Below, one piece after another: positions 1 through 13,667 of a stretch of DNA of 64,000 nucleotides. The notes under the pieces are model-generated. The model was not told the DNA's origin and searched no databases. It was given only the letters and a program-made list of their open reading frames with translations. The position numbers were made by a program, and so were the translations under genes. Source of the DNA: Bacteroidaceae bacterium (GTDB lineage: Bacteria; Bacteroidota; Bacteroidia; Bacteroidales; Bacteroidaceae); the NCBI GenBank assembly GCA_017622495.1, contig JAGAQY010000049.1:1-64000 (forward strand), read 5' to 3'. Position 1 is the stretch's first letter. Every line of letters begins with the position of its first letter.

Positions 1-27
1 GTTTATATCCTCTATTTGACATGATTA

Positions 28-180
28 TCTCACGCGAAACGTGTTCGCCGCCCGAAGGGGCTAAAGGCAATCTCGCAAATCTCGCAAAATCATACATCGC
101 TATCGCTCGTATGTAGCCGTCCGGATGGCAAACGCGAGTGAAATGATGCGTTTTCGCGTGATTTGCGAGATTCGCGTGAG
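28..180. repeat. Variable-arm inverted-repeat element upstream of gcvT
   Basis: The left side (28-42 and 68-90) carries TCTCACGCGAAAC and repeated TCTCGCAAA words. The right side (about 150-180) carries the inverted complement, with CGCGTGATTTGCGAGATT followed by CGCGTGAG. The middle holds GCCCGAAGGGGC (50-61) and CCGGATGG (121-128), both of which recur in other elements of this window. No gene is visible in bases 1-473. Confidence 0.6.
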
Positions 181-191
181 CCAAGCAAGCA

Positions 192-259
192 CTTGGCTAG
201 TCCAAGAATGCTTGCGCTTGGCTTGTCCAAGAATGCTTGCGCTTGGCTAGTCCAAGAAA
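192..259. repeat. 25-bp tandem repeat, 2.7 copies
   Basis: Units at 192-216 and 217-241 differ at one base; a partial third unit is at 242-259. Each unit contains CTTGGCTAGTCCAAG, which can fold as a small hairpin. The downstream sequence to 290 contains CTTATCATTGCTCT, whose complement recurs in the element between blaI and blaR1. No function is inferred. Confidence 0.75.
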
Positions 260-417
260 CTTATCATTGCTCTAGCTGCGCTGTGCCAATGCCAACCGAT
301 TTATGAACTTTCGCCAATAGAGAAGTGGTAGGAATCTGCCAGCCGATGGCGATTGAGGGCATAGATGGATAGCGGAAAAATAATTTTAAAACAGATTCTT
401 AAAAACAGGTAATAAAT

Positions 418-448
418 TTTGCTTTTTCAATCAACTTAATTACTTTTG
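418..448 (+). promoter_or_regulatory. Promoter of the gcv genes
   Basis: TTTG at 418-421, a 19-nt spacer, then TACTTTTG at 441-448. This is an exact fit to the Bacteroidetes sigma-ABfr pattern TTTG-N19-TAnnTTTG. Transcription would begin near 455, about 20 nt before the gcvT start codon. Confidence 0.8.
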
Positions 449-473
449 CAAAGCAATATTTTAGAAATTTACC

Positions 474-1568
474 ATGGAAGAACTTAAACTTACTTGTCTG
501 CACGACAAACACACTGCCCTCGGAGCCAAGATGAGCCCTTTCGGCGGTTTTGACATGCCTATCGAATATTCAAGCATCAAGGAAGAACACAATGCGGTGC
601 GCAATGCCTGTGGTGTGTTCGACGTATCACACATGGGCGAAATCTTCGTTACCGGCCCCGATGCCGAGAAGTTTGTCAACCACATCTTCACCAACGATAT
701 CACCGGTGCGCCCTACGGCAAAATCTACTACGGCATCATGTGCTACCCCAACGGTGGCAGCGTGGATGACCTGCTCGTGTATGCCATGGGTGAAGGGAAA
801 TATCTGCTTGTGGTGAACGCATCGAACATCGACAAGGACCATGCCTGGATAGTGGAGCAGAGCAAGGGCTACGATGTTGTCATCGACAACCAATCTGACT
901 ACTACGGACAGGTGGCCGTGCAAGGCCCCAAGAGCGAAGAGGTGGTACAACGCTTGTTGGGACTCGAGGTTAGCGACCTTGCCTTCTACACGTTCAAGGA
1001 GATCGAGGTTGATGGCGAGACCATCATTGCAAGCCGCACGGGATATACAGGCGAAGATGGATTCGAACTGTATGGCTCGCACGCTTATATAAATAAGGTA
1101 TGGGACGCGCTCATCGCATCGGGCGAGGTGCTTCCCTGCGGACTCGGCTGCCGCGACACCCTGCGCTTCGAGGTGGCTCTCCCACTCTACGGACACGAGC
1201 TCAGCGATGACATCACTCCGCTCGAAGCCGGACTGGGCATCTTCGTCAAGCTCGACAAGGAGGAATTCATCGGTAAGAGCGCTTTGGCCGAGCAGAAGGC
1301 ACTGGGGCTGAAGAAGAAGATTGTAGGCATCGAACTGCTCGACCGTGCCATCCCTCGTGCCGGATATCCCATCGAGGTGGAGGGCGAAGAGATTGGTACC
1401 GTGACCACGGGCTACCACTGCCTCTCGGTAGACAAGAGCGTATGCATGGCACTCATCGATGCACGCTTCAGTGCGCTGGAGACTCCTGTGGAGATACGTA
1501 TCCGCAAGAAGACCTTTGCCGGCAAGGTGGTGAAGAAGAAGTTCTATCAAAAGAATTATAAAAAGTAA
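474..1568 (+). CDS. gcvT: Glycine cleavage system T protein (aminomethyltransferase)
   Basis: A 364-aa cytoplasmic enzyme of normal family length. It takes the aminomethyl group from the lipoylated H protein, releases ammonia and forms 5,10-methylene-tetrahydrofolate. Recognisable family segments are the N-terminal HTALGAKMSPFGGFDMPIEY, the folate-pocket stretch NGGSVDDLLVY, ASRTGYTGEDGFEL and LGCRDTLRFE. The ATG at 474 follows a clear promoter by about 25 nt and has no obvious Shine-Dalgarno, as is usual in this phylum. It is the first gene of gcvT-gcvH-gcvPA-gcvPB; the L protein gene is not in the window. The gap to gcvH is filled by a repeat element, so co-transcription is likely but passes through a structured spacer. 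Confidence 0.97.
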   Translation: MEELKLTCLHDKHTALGAKMSPFGGFDMPIEYSSIKEEHNAVRNACGVFDVSHMGEIFVTGPDAEKFVNHIFTNDITGAPYGKIYYGIMCYPNGGSVDDLLVYAMGEGKYLLVVNASNIDKDHAWIVEQSKGYDVVIDNQSDYYGQVAVQGPKSEEVVQRLLGLEVSDLAFYTFKEIEVDGETIIASRTGYTGEDGFELYGSHAYINKVWDALIASGEVLPCGLGCRDTLRFEVALPLYGHELSDDITPLEAGLGIFVKLDKEEFIGKSALAEQKALGLKKKIVGIELLDRAIPRAGYPIEVEGEEIGTVTTGYHCLSVDKSVCMALIDARFSALETPVEIRIRKKTFAGKVVKKKFYQKNYKK

Positions 1569-1570
1569 AA

Positions 1571-1746
1571 AGGGCGGCCTCCCCTAACCCCTCACAACCT
1601 TTAGGTCGACGCCCGAAGGGGCCGAAGTCAAGGAGGGGGATTTTCAAAGTATAACTGGATATATTTTAGATAAGAAGAATAATAGTATTAACAACAGCTT
1701 CCTCAAACATAGTCACCCCTCCTTGGGAGGGGAAGGGGGAGGCCGT
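1571..1746. repeat. Variable-arm inverted-repeat element between gcvT and gcvH
   Basis: The left arm GGGCGGCCTCCCCTAACCCC (from 1571) is matched by the inverted arm at 1712-1746, which contains GGGAGGGGAAGGGG and GGAGGCCGTT. The middle has a 29-bp block (1604-1632) starting GGTCGACGCCCGAAGGGGCC. This block recurs with one mismatch at 53612-53640, 52 kb away. Confidence 0.7.
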
Positions 1747-1762
1747 TAAATTTAACAGTTTT

Positions 1763-2140
1763 ATGAGCAAAGTAATCGAAGGCATCAAGTATGCCGACTC
1801 ACACGAATGGGTCAAAGTAGAAGGTAATGTAGGTATCATCGGTATCAGTGACTATGCACAGCACTCACTGGGCGATATCGTGTATGTAGACCTCCCCTCA
1901 GAAGGTGACGAGATCAGCAAGGGCGAAGAGTTTGGCGCCGTAGAGAGCGTGAAGGCTGCCAGCGACCTCTATTCACCCGTCAGCGGCACCATCATCGAGA
2001 TCAACAGCGCACTGGAGAGTGAGCCCGAGCTCATCAACCAGGATGCTTATGAGAACTGGATCATCAAGATTGAACTTGCTGACCCCTCAGAACTCGACAG
2101 CCTGCTTGATGCTGCTGCATACGAGAAGATTTGTGAGTAA
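1763..2140 (+). CDS. gcvH: Glycine cleavage system H protein (lipoyl carrier)
   Basis: A 125-aa protein, the usual size. It carries the methylamine intermediate from the P protein to the T protein on a lipoyl group. The lipoylation site is visible as AVESVKAASDLYSPVSG, with the acceptor lysine at residue 64. The N-terminal SHEWV and the YVDLP strand are typical. It lies 194 bp after gcvT and about 220 bp before gcvPA; both gaps are occupied by inverted-repeat elements rather than genes. Identification is secure. Confidence 0.97.
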   Translation: MSKVIEGIKYADSHEWVKVEGNVGIIGISDYAQHSLGDIVYVDLPSEGDEISKGEEFGAVESVKAASDLYSPVSGTIIEINSALESEPELINQDAYENWIIKIELADPSELDSLLDAAAYEKICE

Positions 2141-2147
2141 TAATTTT

Positions 2148-2350
2148 TAGGAGATAAGGGGAGTTAACAGGAGATAAAGGGAGATAAGAGCCAAATGTAC
2201 ACACACCACAAAACTATTGGCCTTTATCTCCTCCACGAAGCGAAAGCGAAGTGATATCTCCTTCTAACTCCCTTTGACTCCCCCAACATTCCTAAATAAA
2301 TAACACCAAGTCCTCCTACTAATTCCTCCCCCTTGGGGGAGTTAGAGGGG
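2148..2350. repeat. Variable-arm inverted-repeat element between gcvH and gcvPA
   Basis: The left arm (2148-2192) repeats GGAGATAA and GGGAGTTAA words. The right arm (2219-2282) contains TTTATCTCC, TATCTCCTTCTAACTCCC and TTTGACTCCC, their inverted complement. The middle contains CGAAGCGAAAGCGAAG. A further inverted unit at 2309-2350 (ACTAATTCCTCCCCC ... GGGGGAGTTAGAGGG) ends 10 bp before the gcvPA start. Confidence 0.65.
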
Positions 2351-2359
2351 GCCCCTACC

Positions 2360-3706
2360 ATGAACAAATACATTCCCCACACACCTGACGACATCCGTCA
2401 GATGCTCGACAAGATTGGCGTCAACAGTATTGACGACCTCTTTGCCGATATTCCTGAGAGTGTACGTCTGCAGAAAGAGTACGAACTGCCCGAAGCCATG
2501 TCTGAGGAGGAGATACGTGCCTACTTCAAAGCCCTAGGCGAGCAGAACCAGCAACAGGTGATATTCGCCGGTGGCGGTGCTTACGACCACTACACCCCAT
2601 CGGCCATCGACGCACTGCTCTCACGCAGTGAGTTCCTTACCGCCTACACTCCCTACCAACCGGAAATCTCGCAAGGCACCTTGCAGTATATCTTCGAATA
2701 CCAAAGCCACATCTGCGAACTCACAGGCATGGACTGCACCAACGCCTCCATGTATGACGGGGCTACCGCTGCCGTTGAAGCTATCTTCATGGCTGTGGCG
2801 CAGGCCAAGAAGAAAAATCGTGTGCTGGTGTCAGCTACGATAAACCCCACGCTGGTGTCAATCATCCATACTTATGCCAAGTATAAGGGCATCAACGTGG
2901 ATCTCATCCCCGAAGCGAACGGGCACACCGACCGCACAGCCATGCAGACCATGCTGGCCGAAGGTGATGTGGCCGGCGTACTCGTAGGCTCGCCAAACCA
3001 CTACGGCATCATCGAGGACTACACCGGCTTTGCCGACGACATCCATGCCGCCAAGGCACTCATGATCATGCACTGCGACCCCTCGTCGTTGGCCGTGCTG
3101 AAGACACCGGCTGCATGGGGTGCCGATATCGCTTGTGGCGACGGACAGCCCTTGGGTATACCCTTGAGTTTCGGTGGCCCATACGTGGGATTCCTCGCTT
3201 GCAAGAAGGAACTGGTGCGCAAGCTGCCCGGACGTATCGTTGGTGCCACCAAGGATGTAGACGGCAAGCGTGCTTTCGTACTCACCCTGCAGGCTCGCGA
3301 GCAGCATATCCGTCGCGAGAAGGCCAACAGCAACATCTGCTCCAACCAGTCGCTCATGGCACTGCACATCACCATCTACCTTGCACTGATGGGCAAGCAG
3401 GGATTGCGCGAGGTGAACGAGCAGAGCTACGGTGCCGCCCACTATCTGCACGATGAACTGGTGAAGACAGGTCTCTTCACTCCCGCCTTCCCCGATGCAC
3501 CCTTCCTCAAGGAGTTTGCCCTACGCACTACCCTACCCGTCAAGGCCCTGCAGGCACACCTTGCCAAGCACGGCTACATGGCTGGCATCGCTTTGGGTGA
3601 CTATCGTGAAGGCATGGATGACTGCATCCTCTTCTGCGCTACGGAGAAGCGCACCAAAGAGCAGATTGACGAACTTGTAAAATTGGTAAAGGAGGTACAG
3701 CTATGA
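2360..3706 (+). CDS. gcvPA: Glycine dehydrogenase (decarboxylating) subunit 1
   Basis: With the start at 2360 the product begins MNKYIPHTPDDIRQML, the normal N-terminus of the family, and is 448 aa long. An upstream in-frame ATG at 2333 would add nine residues encoded by a repeat element, so it was not used. GcvPA pairs with GcvPB to form the two-subunit P protein, which decarboxylates glycine with PLP and loads the H protein. Family segments include YTPYQPEISQGTLQYIFEYQ, TGMDCTNASMYDGATA, REQHIRREKANSNICSNQ. The last four bases overlap the gcvPB start (ATGA), showing translational coupling. Confidence 0.95.
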   Translation: MNKYIPHTPDDIRQMLDKIGVNSIDDLFADIPESVRLQKEYELPEAMSEEEIRAYFKALGEQNQQQVIFAGGGAYDHYTPSAIDALLSRSEFLTAYTPYQPEISQGTLQYIFEYQSHICELTGMDCTNASMYDGATAAVEAIFMAVAQAKKKNRVLVSATINPTLVSIIHTYAKYKGINVDLIPEANGHTDRTAMQTMLAEGDVAGVLVGSPNHYGIIEDYTGFADDIHAAKALMIMHCDPSSLAVLKTPAAWGADIACGDGQPLGIPLSFGGPYVGFLACKKELVRKLPGRIVGATKDVDGKRAFVLTLQAREQHIRREKANSNICSNQSLMALHITIYLALMGKQGLREVNEQSYGAAHYLHDELVKTGLFTPAFPDAPFLKEFALRTTLPVKALQAHLAKHGYMAGIALGDYREGMDDCILFCATEKRTKEQIDELVKLVKEVQL

Positions 3707-5271
3707 AGTATTATGATAAACTGATATTTGAGATTTCACGCCCTGGTCGCGTAGGCTATAGCCTCCCGAAGAACTGGTCAACGGACAACGGTCAACAGTC
3801 AACGGACAAACCGGATGGCTCATTGTCAATTGTCAATTGTCAATTGTCAATTCCTAAAGTCCTGCTTCGCGAGACACCAGCCGAGCTCCCCGAGGTGAGC
3901 GAACTGGATGTGGTGCGCCACTACACCAACGTGTCGAACAAGAACTTCGGTGTGGAAACAGGCTTCTACCCCTTGGGCAGCTGCACCATGAAGTACAACC
4001 CCAAGATCAACGAAGAGATTGCCCACCACCCCGCCTTCAGCGGTTTGCACCCCTTGCAGAATGAGGAGAGTGTGCAGGGTGCGCTGGCCATCTACTACCA
4101 TACGGCACGCGCACTGAGCGAACTCACCGGATTGGCCGACTTTACCTTGACGCCTTTTGCCGGTGCACATGGCGAGCTCACCGGACTCATGGTGATGCGC
4201 CAATACCACCTATTGCGTGGCGATACCAAGCGTACCCGTGTCATTGTCCCCGACAGTGCCCACGGCACCAACCCTGCCAGTGCTGCGGTGTGCGGACTCG
4301 AGATTGTGGAGGTGAAGTCCACCGCCAATGGCACCGTCGACACTAACGACCTCAAGGGCCTGCTCGACGACACTATTGCAGGTATCATGATGACCAACCC
4401 CAATACCCTTGGCATCTATGAAACTCAGGTAGTGGAGATTGCCCGTCTCGTACACGAGGCCGGTGGCTTGCTCTACTACGACGGAGCCAACCTCAACCCT
4501 ATGCTCGGTGCCTCACGCCCCGGTGACATGGGCTTCGACATCATGCATATCAACCTGCACAAGACATTCTCTACACCTCACGGTGGCGGTGGCCCCGGTA
4601 GCGGTCCCGTAGGCGTGGCAGCCCACTTAGTAGATTGCTTGCCCAATCCACGAGTGAAATTTGCCGACGGCAAATACAGAATTGAAAATGGAAAATGGAA
4701 AATTGAAAGTACCCATCCGGATGGCAATAATTCTCAATTTTCAATTCTCAATTCTCAATTTAACTCTTCCTGCGGAAGAGTAGCCGCCTTCATGGGCAAC
4801 TTCGGCGTAGTGATGAAAGCCTATACCTATATATTAAGTTTGGGCAAGGACATCAAGCACGTAGGCCCCATCGCCACACTCAATGCCAACTACGTGAAGG
4901 AAAGTTTGCGTGATGCCTACTATCTCCCTGTTGATACGGTATGTAAGCACGAGTTTGTATTCGACGGCCTGGCCGACAAGAGCACCGGTGTCACCACACT
5001 CGACATCGCTAAGCGCCTGCTCGACTATGGCTACCACGCTCCTACCATCTACTTCCCGCTGCTCTTCCACCAGAGCATCATGATAGAGCCTACGGAGACC
5101 GAGTCGAAGGAGACACTCGACGACTTTATCGACATCATGCACCGCGTGGCCGAGGAAGCCCTCTCTGATCCCGACATGGTGAAGAGTGCTCCGCACACCA
5201 CGCCTGTGCGCCGACTCGACGAGACTACAGCTGCCAAGAATCCGCTGCTCAAGTATCGCGACCTGATGTAA
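3703..5271 (+). CDS. gcvPB: Glycine dehydrogenase (decarboxylating) subunit 2, with two in-frame repeat inserts
   Basis: The 522-aa PLP-binding subunit of the P protein; homologs are usually about 480-490 aa. The PLP lysine is K287 in HINLHKTFSTPHGGGGPG. GFYPLGSCTMKYNP, GAHGELTGLMVMRQYH and DSAHGTNPASA are family hallmarks. Two low-complexity stretches are not family sequence. One lies near residues 25-50 (bases 3776-3852, containing LSIVNCQLSI). The other is around residues 320-360 (bases 4660-4780, containing IENGKWKIE and NSQFSILNSQF). Both are complete inverted-repeat elements read in frame without a stop. Conserved sequence resumes after each, so the gene is probably functional with surface-loop insertions. 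The subunit overlaps gcvPA by 4 nt. Confidence 0.94.
   Translation: MKYYDKLIFEISRPGRVGYSLPKNWSTDNGQQSTDKPDGSLSIVNCQLSIPKVLLRETPAELPEVSELDVVRHYTNVSNKNFGVETGFYPLGSCTMKYNPKINEEIAHHPAFSGLHPLQNEESVQGALAIYYHTARALSELTGLADFTLTPFAGAHGELTGLMVMRQYHLLRGDTKRTRVIVPDSAHGTNPASAAVCGLEIVEVKSTANGTVDTNDLKGLLDDTIAGIMMTNPNTLGIYETQVVEIARLVHEAGGLLYYDGANLNPMLGASRPGDMGFDIMHINLHKTFSTPHGGGGPGSGPVGVAAHLVDCLPNPRVKFADGKYRIENGKWKIESTHPDGNNSQFSILNSQFNSSCGRVAAFMGNFGVVMKAYTYILSLGKDIKHVGPIATLNANYVKESLRDAYYLPVDTVCKHEFVFDGLADKSTGVTTLDIAKRLLDYGYHAPTIYFPLLFHQSIMIEPTETESKETLDDFIDIMHRVAEEALSDPDMVKSAPHTTPVRRLDETTAAKNPLLKYRDLM
3776..3852. repeat. In-frame inverted-repeat element inside gcvPB (copy 1)
   Basis: The left arm (3776-3809) repeats GTCAACGGACAA-like words. 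The core CCGGATGG is at 3811-3818. The right arm (3822-3852) is four copies of ATTGTCA. The length keeps the gcvPB frame and the read strand has no stop codon. Confidence 0.75.
4660..4780. repeat. In-frame inverted-repeat element inside gcvPB (copy 2)
   Basis: The left arm (4678-4709) repeats ATTGAAAATGG words. The core is at 4710-4727 with CCGGATGG at 4717-4724. The right arm (4728-4762) repeats CAATTCTCAATTT words, the inverted complement of the left. Small hairpins flank it: TTTGCCGACGGCAAA (4661-4675) and CTCTTCCTGCGGAAGAG (4764-4780). Confidence 0.78.
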
Positions 5272-5285
5272 ATAAGCATGATTTG

Positions 5286-5323
5286 TAAACAGTGAGCCAG
5301 TATGTGTACTGGCTCACTGTTTA
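5286..5323 (+). terminator. Terminator after the gcv genes
   Basis: A perfect 17-bp stem (5286-5302 with 5307-5323) around the loop TGTG, 14 nt after the gcvPB stop codon. Its stem reads TAAACAGTGAGCCAGTA. It can act on both strands. Confidence 0.85.
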
Positions 5324-5343
5324 TTACACTTGTCATAAATATA

Positions 5344-5375
5344 AATGGGCATGTCGAAAATACGGCATGCCCATT
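5344..5375 (-). terminator. Terminator after the beta-galactosidase gene
   Basis: AATGGGCATG (5344-5353) pairs with CATGCCCATT (5366-5375). It lies 22 bp past the stop codon of the convergent beta-galactosidase gene, on its 3' side. Confidence 0.75.
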
Positions 5376-5396
5376 CTATATGACGTTTATTATATG

Positions 5397-9527
<4,131 letters not shown>

Positions 9528-9748
9528 CTATTTTGCACACAAGGAAGAAAACATTATTTTTTCTAACTTCATACACACATATACACTCAAGAATTGACTG
9601 GCTCCAACGCATTGATATTGCCCAGCCAAATGCAATCCACACAAGACAAATATACCGATAGCTTACATCTATATATTTATAGACAGTTAAAAGCTGAGAA
9701 AAACAAGAAATACTCATGCGACATTTATGCAAATGCAGAAAAAAGTCG

Positions 9749-9756
9749 TACCTTTG
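9749..9756 (+). promoter_or_regulatory. Probable -7 element of the pflB promoter
   Basis: TACCTTTG fits TAnnTTTG; the -33 position holds only a weak TTAT-like match. It lies 59 nt before the pflB ATG. The 332-bp gap 9483-9814 holds no gene. On the minus strand CGAAGATA (9516-9523, read TATCTTCG) is a possible -7 element for the beta-galactosidase gene. Confidence 0.55.
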
Positions 9757-9814
9757 CAAACGAAAAGAGAAACAGGGATAAAACTAAGAAAAACCCATAT
9801 AAAAATCTATCAGA

Positions 9815-12037
<2,223 letters not shown>

Positions 12038-12044
12038 AAACAAG

Positions 12045-12129
12045 TTTTAATTCTGAATTTTGAATTATGAATTCAGACTTACAAGGTCCGAAGGTAATTC
12101 AGAATTCAGAATTTAGAATTCAGAATTTA
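12045..12129. repeat. Variable-arm inverted-repeat element between pflB and pflA
   Basis: The left arm (12045-12074) repeats AATTCTGAATTTTGAATT words. The middle includes GGTCCGAAGG (12085-12094). The right arm (12096-12129) repeats AATTCAGAATTC words, the inverted complement. It fills nearly the whole intercistronic gap and would form a long hairpin in the pfl mRNA. Confidence 0.75.
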
Positions 12130-12134
12130 TCCGC

Positions 12135-12860
12135 ATGATAAACGTACACTCCTACGAAAGTATGGGGACATTCGACGGGCCGGGTCTCCGGCTCGTCGTT
12201 TTCCTTCAAGGCTGTCCCTTCCGTTGTCTCTACTGTGCCAACCCCGATACCATCGACCTGAATGGCGGCAAGGCTACACGTCCTGAAGAGATTGTCGATA
12301 TGGCCGTGAGCCAGATACCCTTCTTCGGCAAGCGTGGCGGTGTCACCTTCTCGGGTGGCGAGCCCACAGTACAAGCCGAAGCTTTGGTGCCTCTTGTGCG
12401 CGACCTCAAGAGCCACGGCATACACACTTGCATTGACACCAATGGCGGCGTATGGAACAAGCACGTCGAGGAGCTTATGGGCGAGATAGACCTTGTATTG
12501 CTCGACATCAAGCAGTTCAACCCCGAACGCCATCGCCACCTCACGGGCCGCAGCAATGAGCAAACCCTGCGCACCGCCGCCTGGCTCGAAGAGCATGAGC
12601 ATCCCTTCTGGCTTCGTTATGTACTTGTGCCCGGATATAGTGACATGGAAGAAGACATCCGTGCTCTTGGCGAGGCTCTCGGCCACTACAAGCAGATACA
12701 GCGTGTGGAGATACTACCCTACCACCGTTTCGGTGTACACAAATGGGAAGCCATGGGCTGGAAATACGAGCTCGAAGAGGTGAAGGAGAATACCCAAGAG
12801 CAACTCCAGCGTGCCGAGAAGCTGTTCAGTGAATATTTCTCTACGGTTATTGTCAACTAA
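12135..12860 (+). CDS. pflA: Pyruvate formate-lyase activating enzyme
   Basis: A 241-aa radical SAM enzyme that installs the glycyl radical on PflB using a [4Fe-4S] cluster and S-adenosylmethionine. The cluster motif is C27-x3-C31-x2-C34 (GCPFRCLYCANPDT). The N-terminal ESMGTFDGPGLRLVVFLQG and later FSGGEPTVQ are characteristic. Size and position directly after pflB leave little doubt. The extra ferredoxin domain of glycerol-type activases is absent. cutC follows after 14 bp. Confidence 0.96.
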   Translation: MINVHSYESMGTFDGPGLRLVVFLQGCPFRCLYCANPDTIDLNGGKATRPEEIVDMAVSQIPFFGKRGGVTFSGGEPTVQAEALVPLVRDLKSHGIHTCIDTNGGVWNKHVEELMGEIDLVLLDIKQFNPERHRHLTGRSNEQTLRTAAWLEEHEHPFWLRYVLVPGYSDMEEDIRALGEALGHYKQIQRVEILPYHRFGVHKWEAMGWKYELEEVKENTQEQLQRAEKLFSEYFSTVIVN

Positions 12861-12874
12861 CTCCATATCCTGCC

Positions 12875-13618
12875 ATGAAGTGCGAACTTTGCGCCTATTC
12901 TGTCGAGGCTTGTCGTATTGCAGCTCGCTTAGGAGTTGATAGGGTTGAACTTTGTGCTTCGCCAGCCGAAGGTGGAGTAACTCCCTCTTTGGCTACTATC
13001 GAGGAGGCATGTTCCATCCAAGGCATTGATGTCAGTGTCATGATACGTCCTCGTGGAGGTGATTTTCTTTATACAGAAGAGGAGTTCCGTCTAATGCTTC
13101 GCGACATCGAACATGCCCACAAGGCCGGAGCCACGGGTGTCGTATTTGGAATACTAAATGCTGATGGCACAGTAGATATCGAACGTACACGCTTATTAGT
13201 GAAAGCAGCTGGAGGTATGGAGACGACTTTCCACCGTGCTGTAGATATGACGGTCCACTACAAGCAGGCTATCCAAGATGTCATCTTAACAGGTTGCACA
13301 CGTATCCTCACATCCGGAGGATATGACAAAGCCATAGATGGTATACACAATATCAAGAATGCCGTATCCTTATCAGAAGGGCGGATAGAGATAATGGCAG
13401 GTAGCGGTGTGATGGCAGACTGTGTTGCACAACTTGTAGAGACAGGTGTTGACGCTCTCCATTTCAGTGCCAAGAAGATGATTATGGGCGGCATGAGTTA
13501 TCGTAATCCACGCATCTCAATGGGTGGCACTGAGACTGTTGATGAGTTTGCCCTGCGCACAGTTGATGAAGAAGAAGTCAGAAAGATTCTTTTCTTTATA
13601 AAAGAACAAACTCGATAA
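12875..13618 (+). CDS. cutC: CutC family protein (TIM barrel)
   Basis: A 247-aa cytoplasmic TIM-barrel protein, full length for the family. The N-terminal CELCAYSVEACRIAARLGVDRVELCA, IRPRGGDFLYT, VTFHRAVDM-like TTFHRAVDM and LTSGGYDKA are typical CutC segments. CutC was named for copper homeostasis in E. coli, but that role is disputed and the reaction is unknown. It starts 14 bp after pflA and may ride on the pfl transcript. Its codon use is somewhat more AT-rich than pflB. Confidence 0.9.
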   Translation: MKCELCAYSVEACRIAARLGVDRVELCASPAEGGVTPSLATIEEACSIQGIDVSVMIRPRGGDFLYTEEEFRLMLRDIEHAHKAGATGVVFGILNADGTVDIERTRLLVKAAGGMETTFHRAVDMTVHYKQAIQDVILTGCTRILTSGGYDKAIDGIHNIKNAVSLSEGRIEIMAGSGVMADCVAQLVETGVDALHFSAKKMIMGGMSYRNPRISMGGTETVDEFALRTVDEEEVRKILFFIKEQTR

Positions 13619-13667
13619 GCGTATCACATTTAATAGAAATAATATAATAACCATAAGAGTAAAACAC

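Noticed and set aside
48-80. A glycine-riboswitch-like string (CGCCCGAAGGGGC) upstream of gcvT
   Set aside because: The glycine aptamer core has a similar GCCGAAGG word, but the paired arms and second half are missing. The same block occurs at 1604 and 53612 in unrelated contexts, so it belongs to the repeat family.
3776-4780. The repeat tracts in gcvPB as assembly errors or gene-breaking insertions
   Set aside because: Both keep the frame, have complete arm-core-arm form as at other loci and are followed at once by conserved GcvPB sequence.
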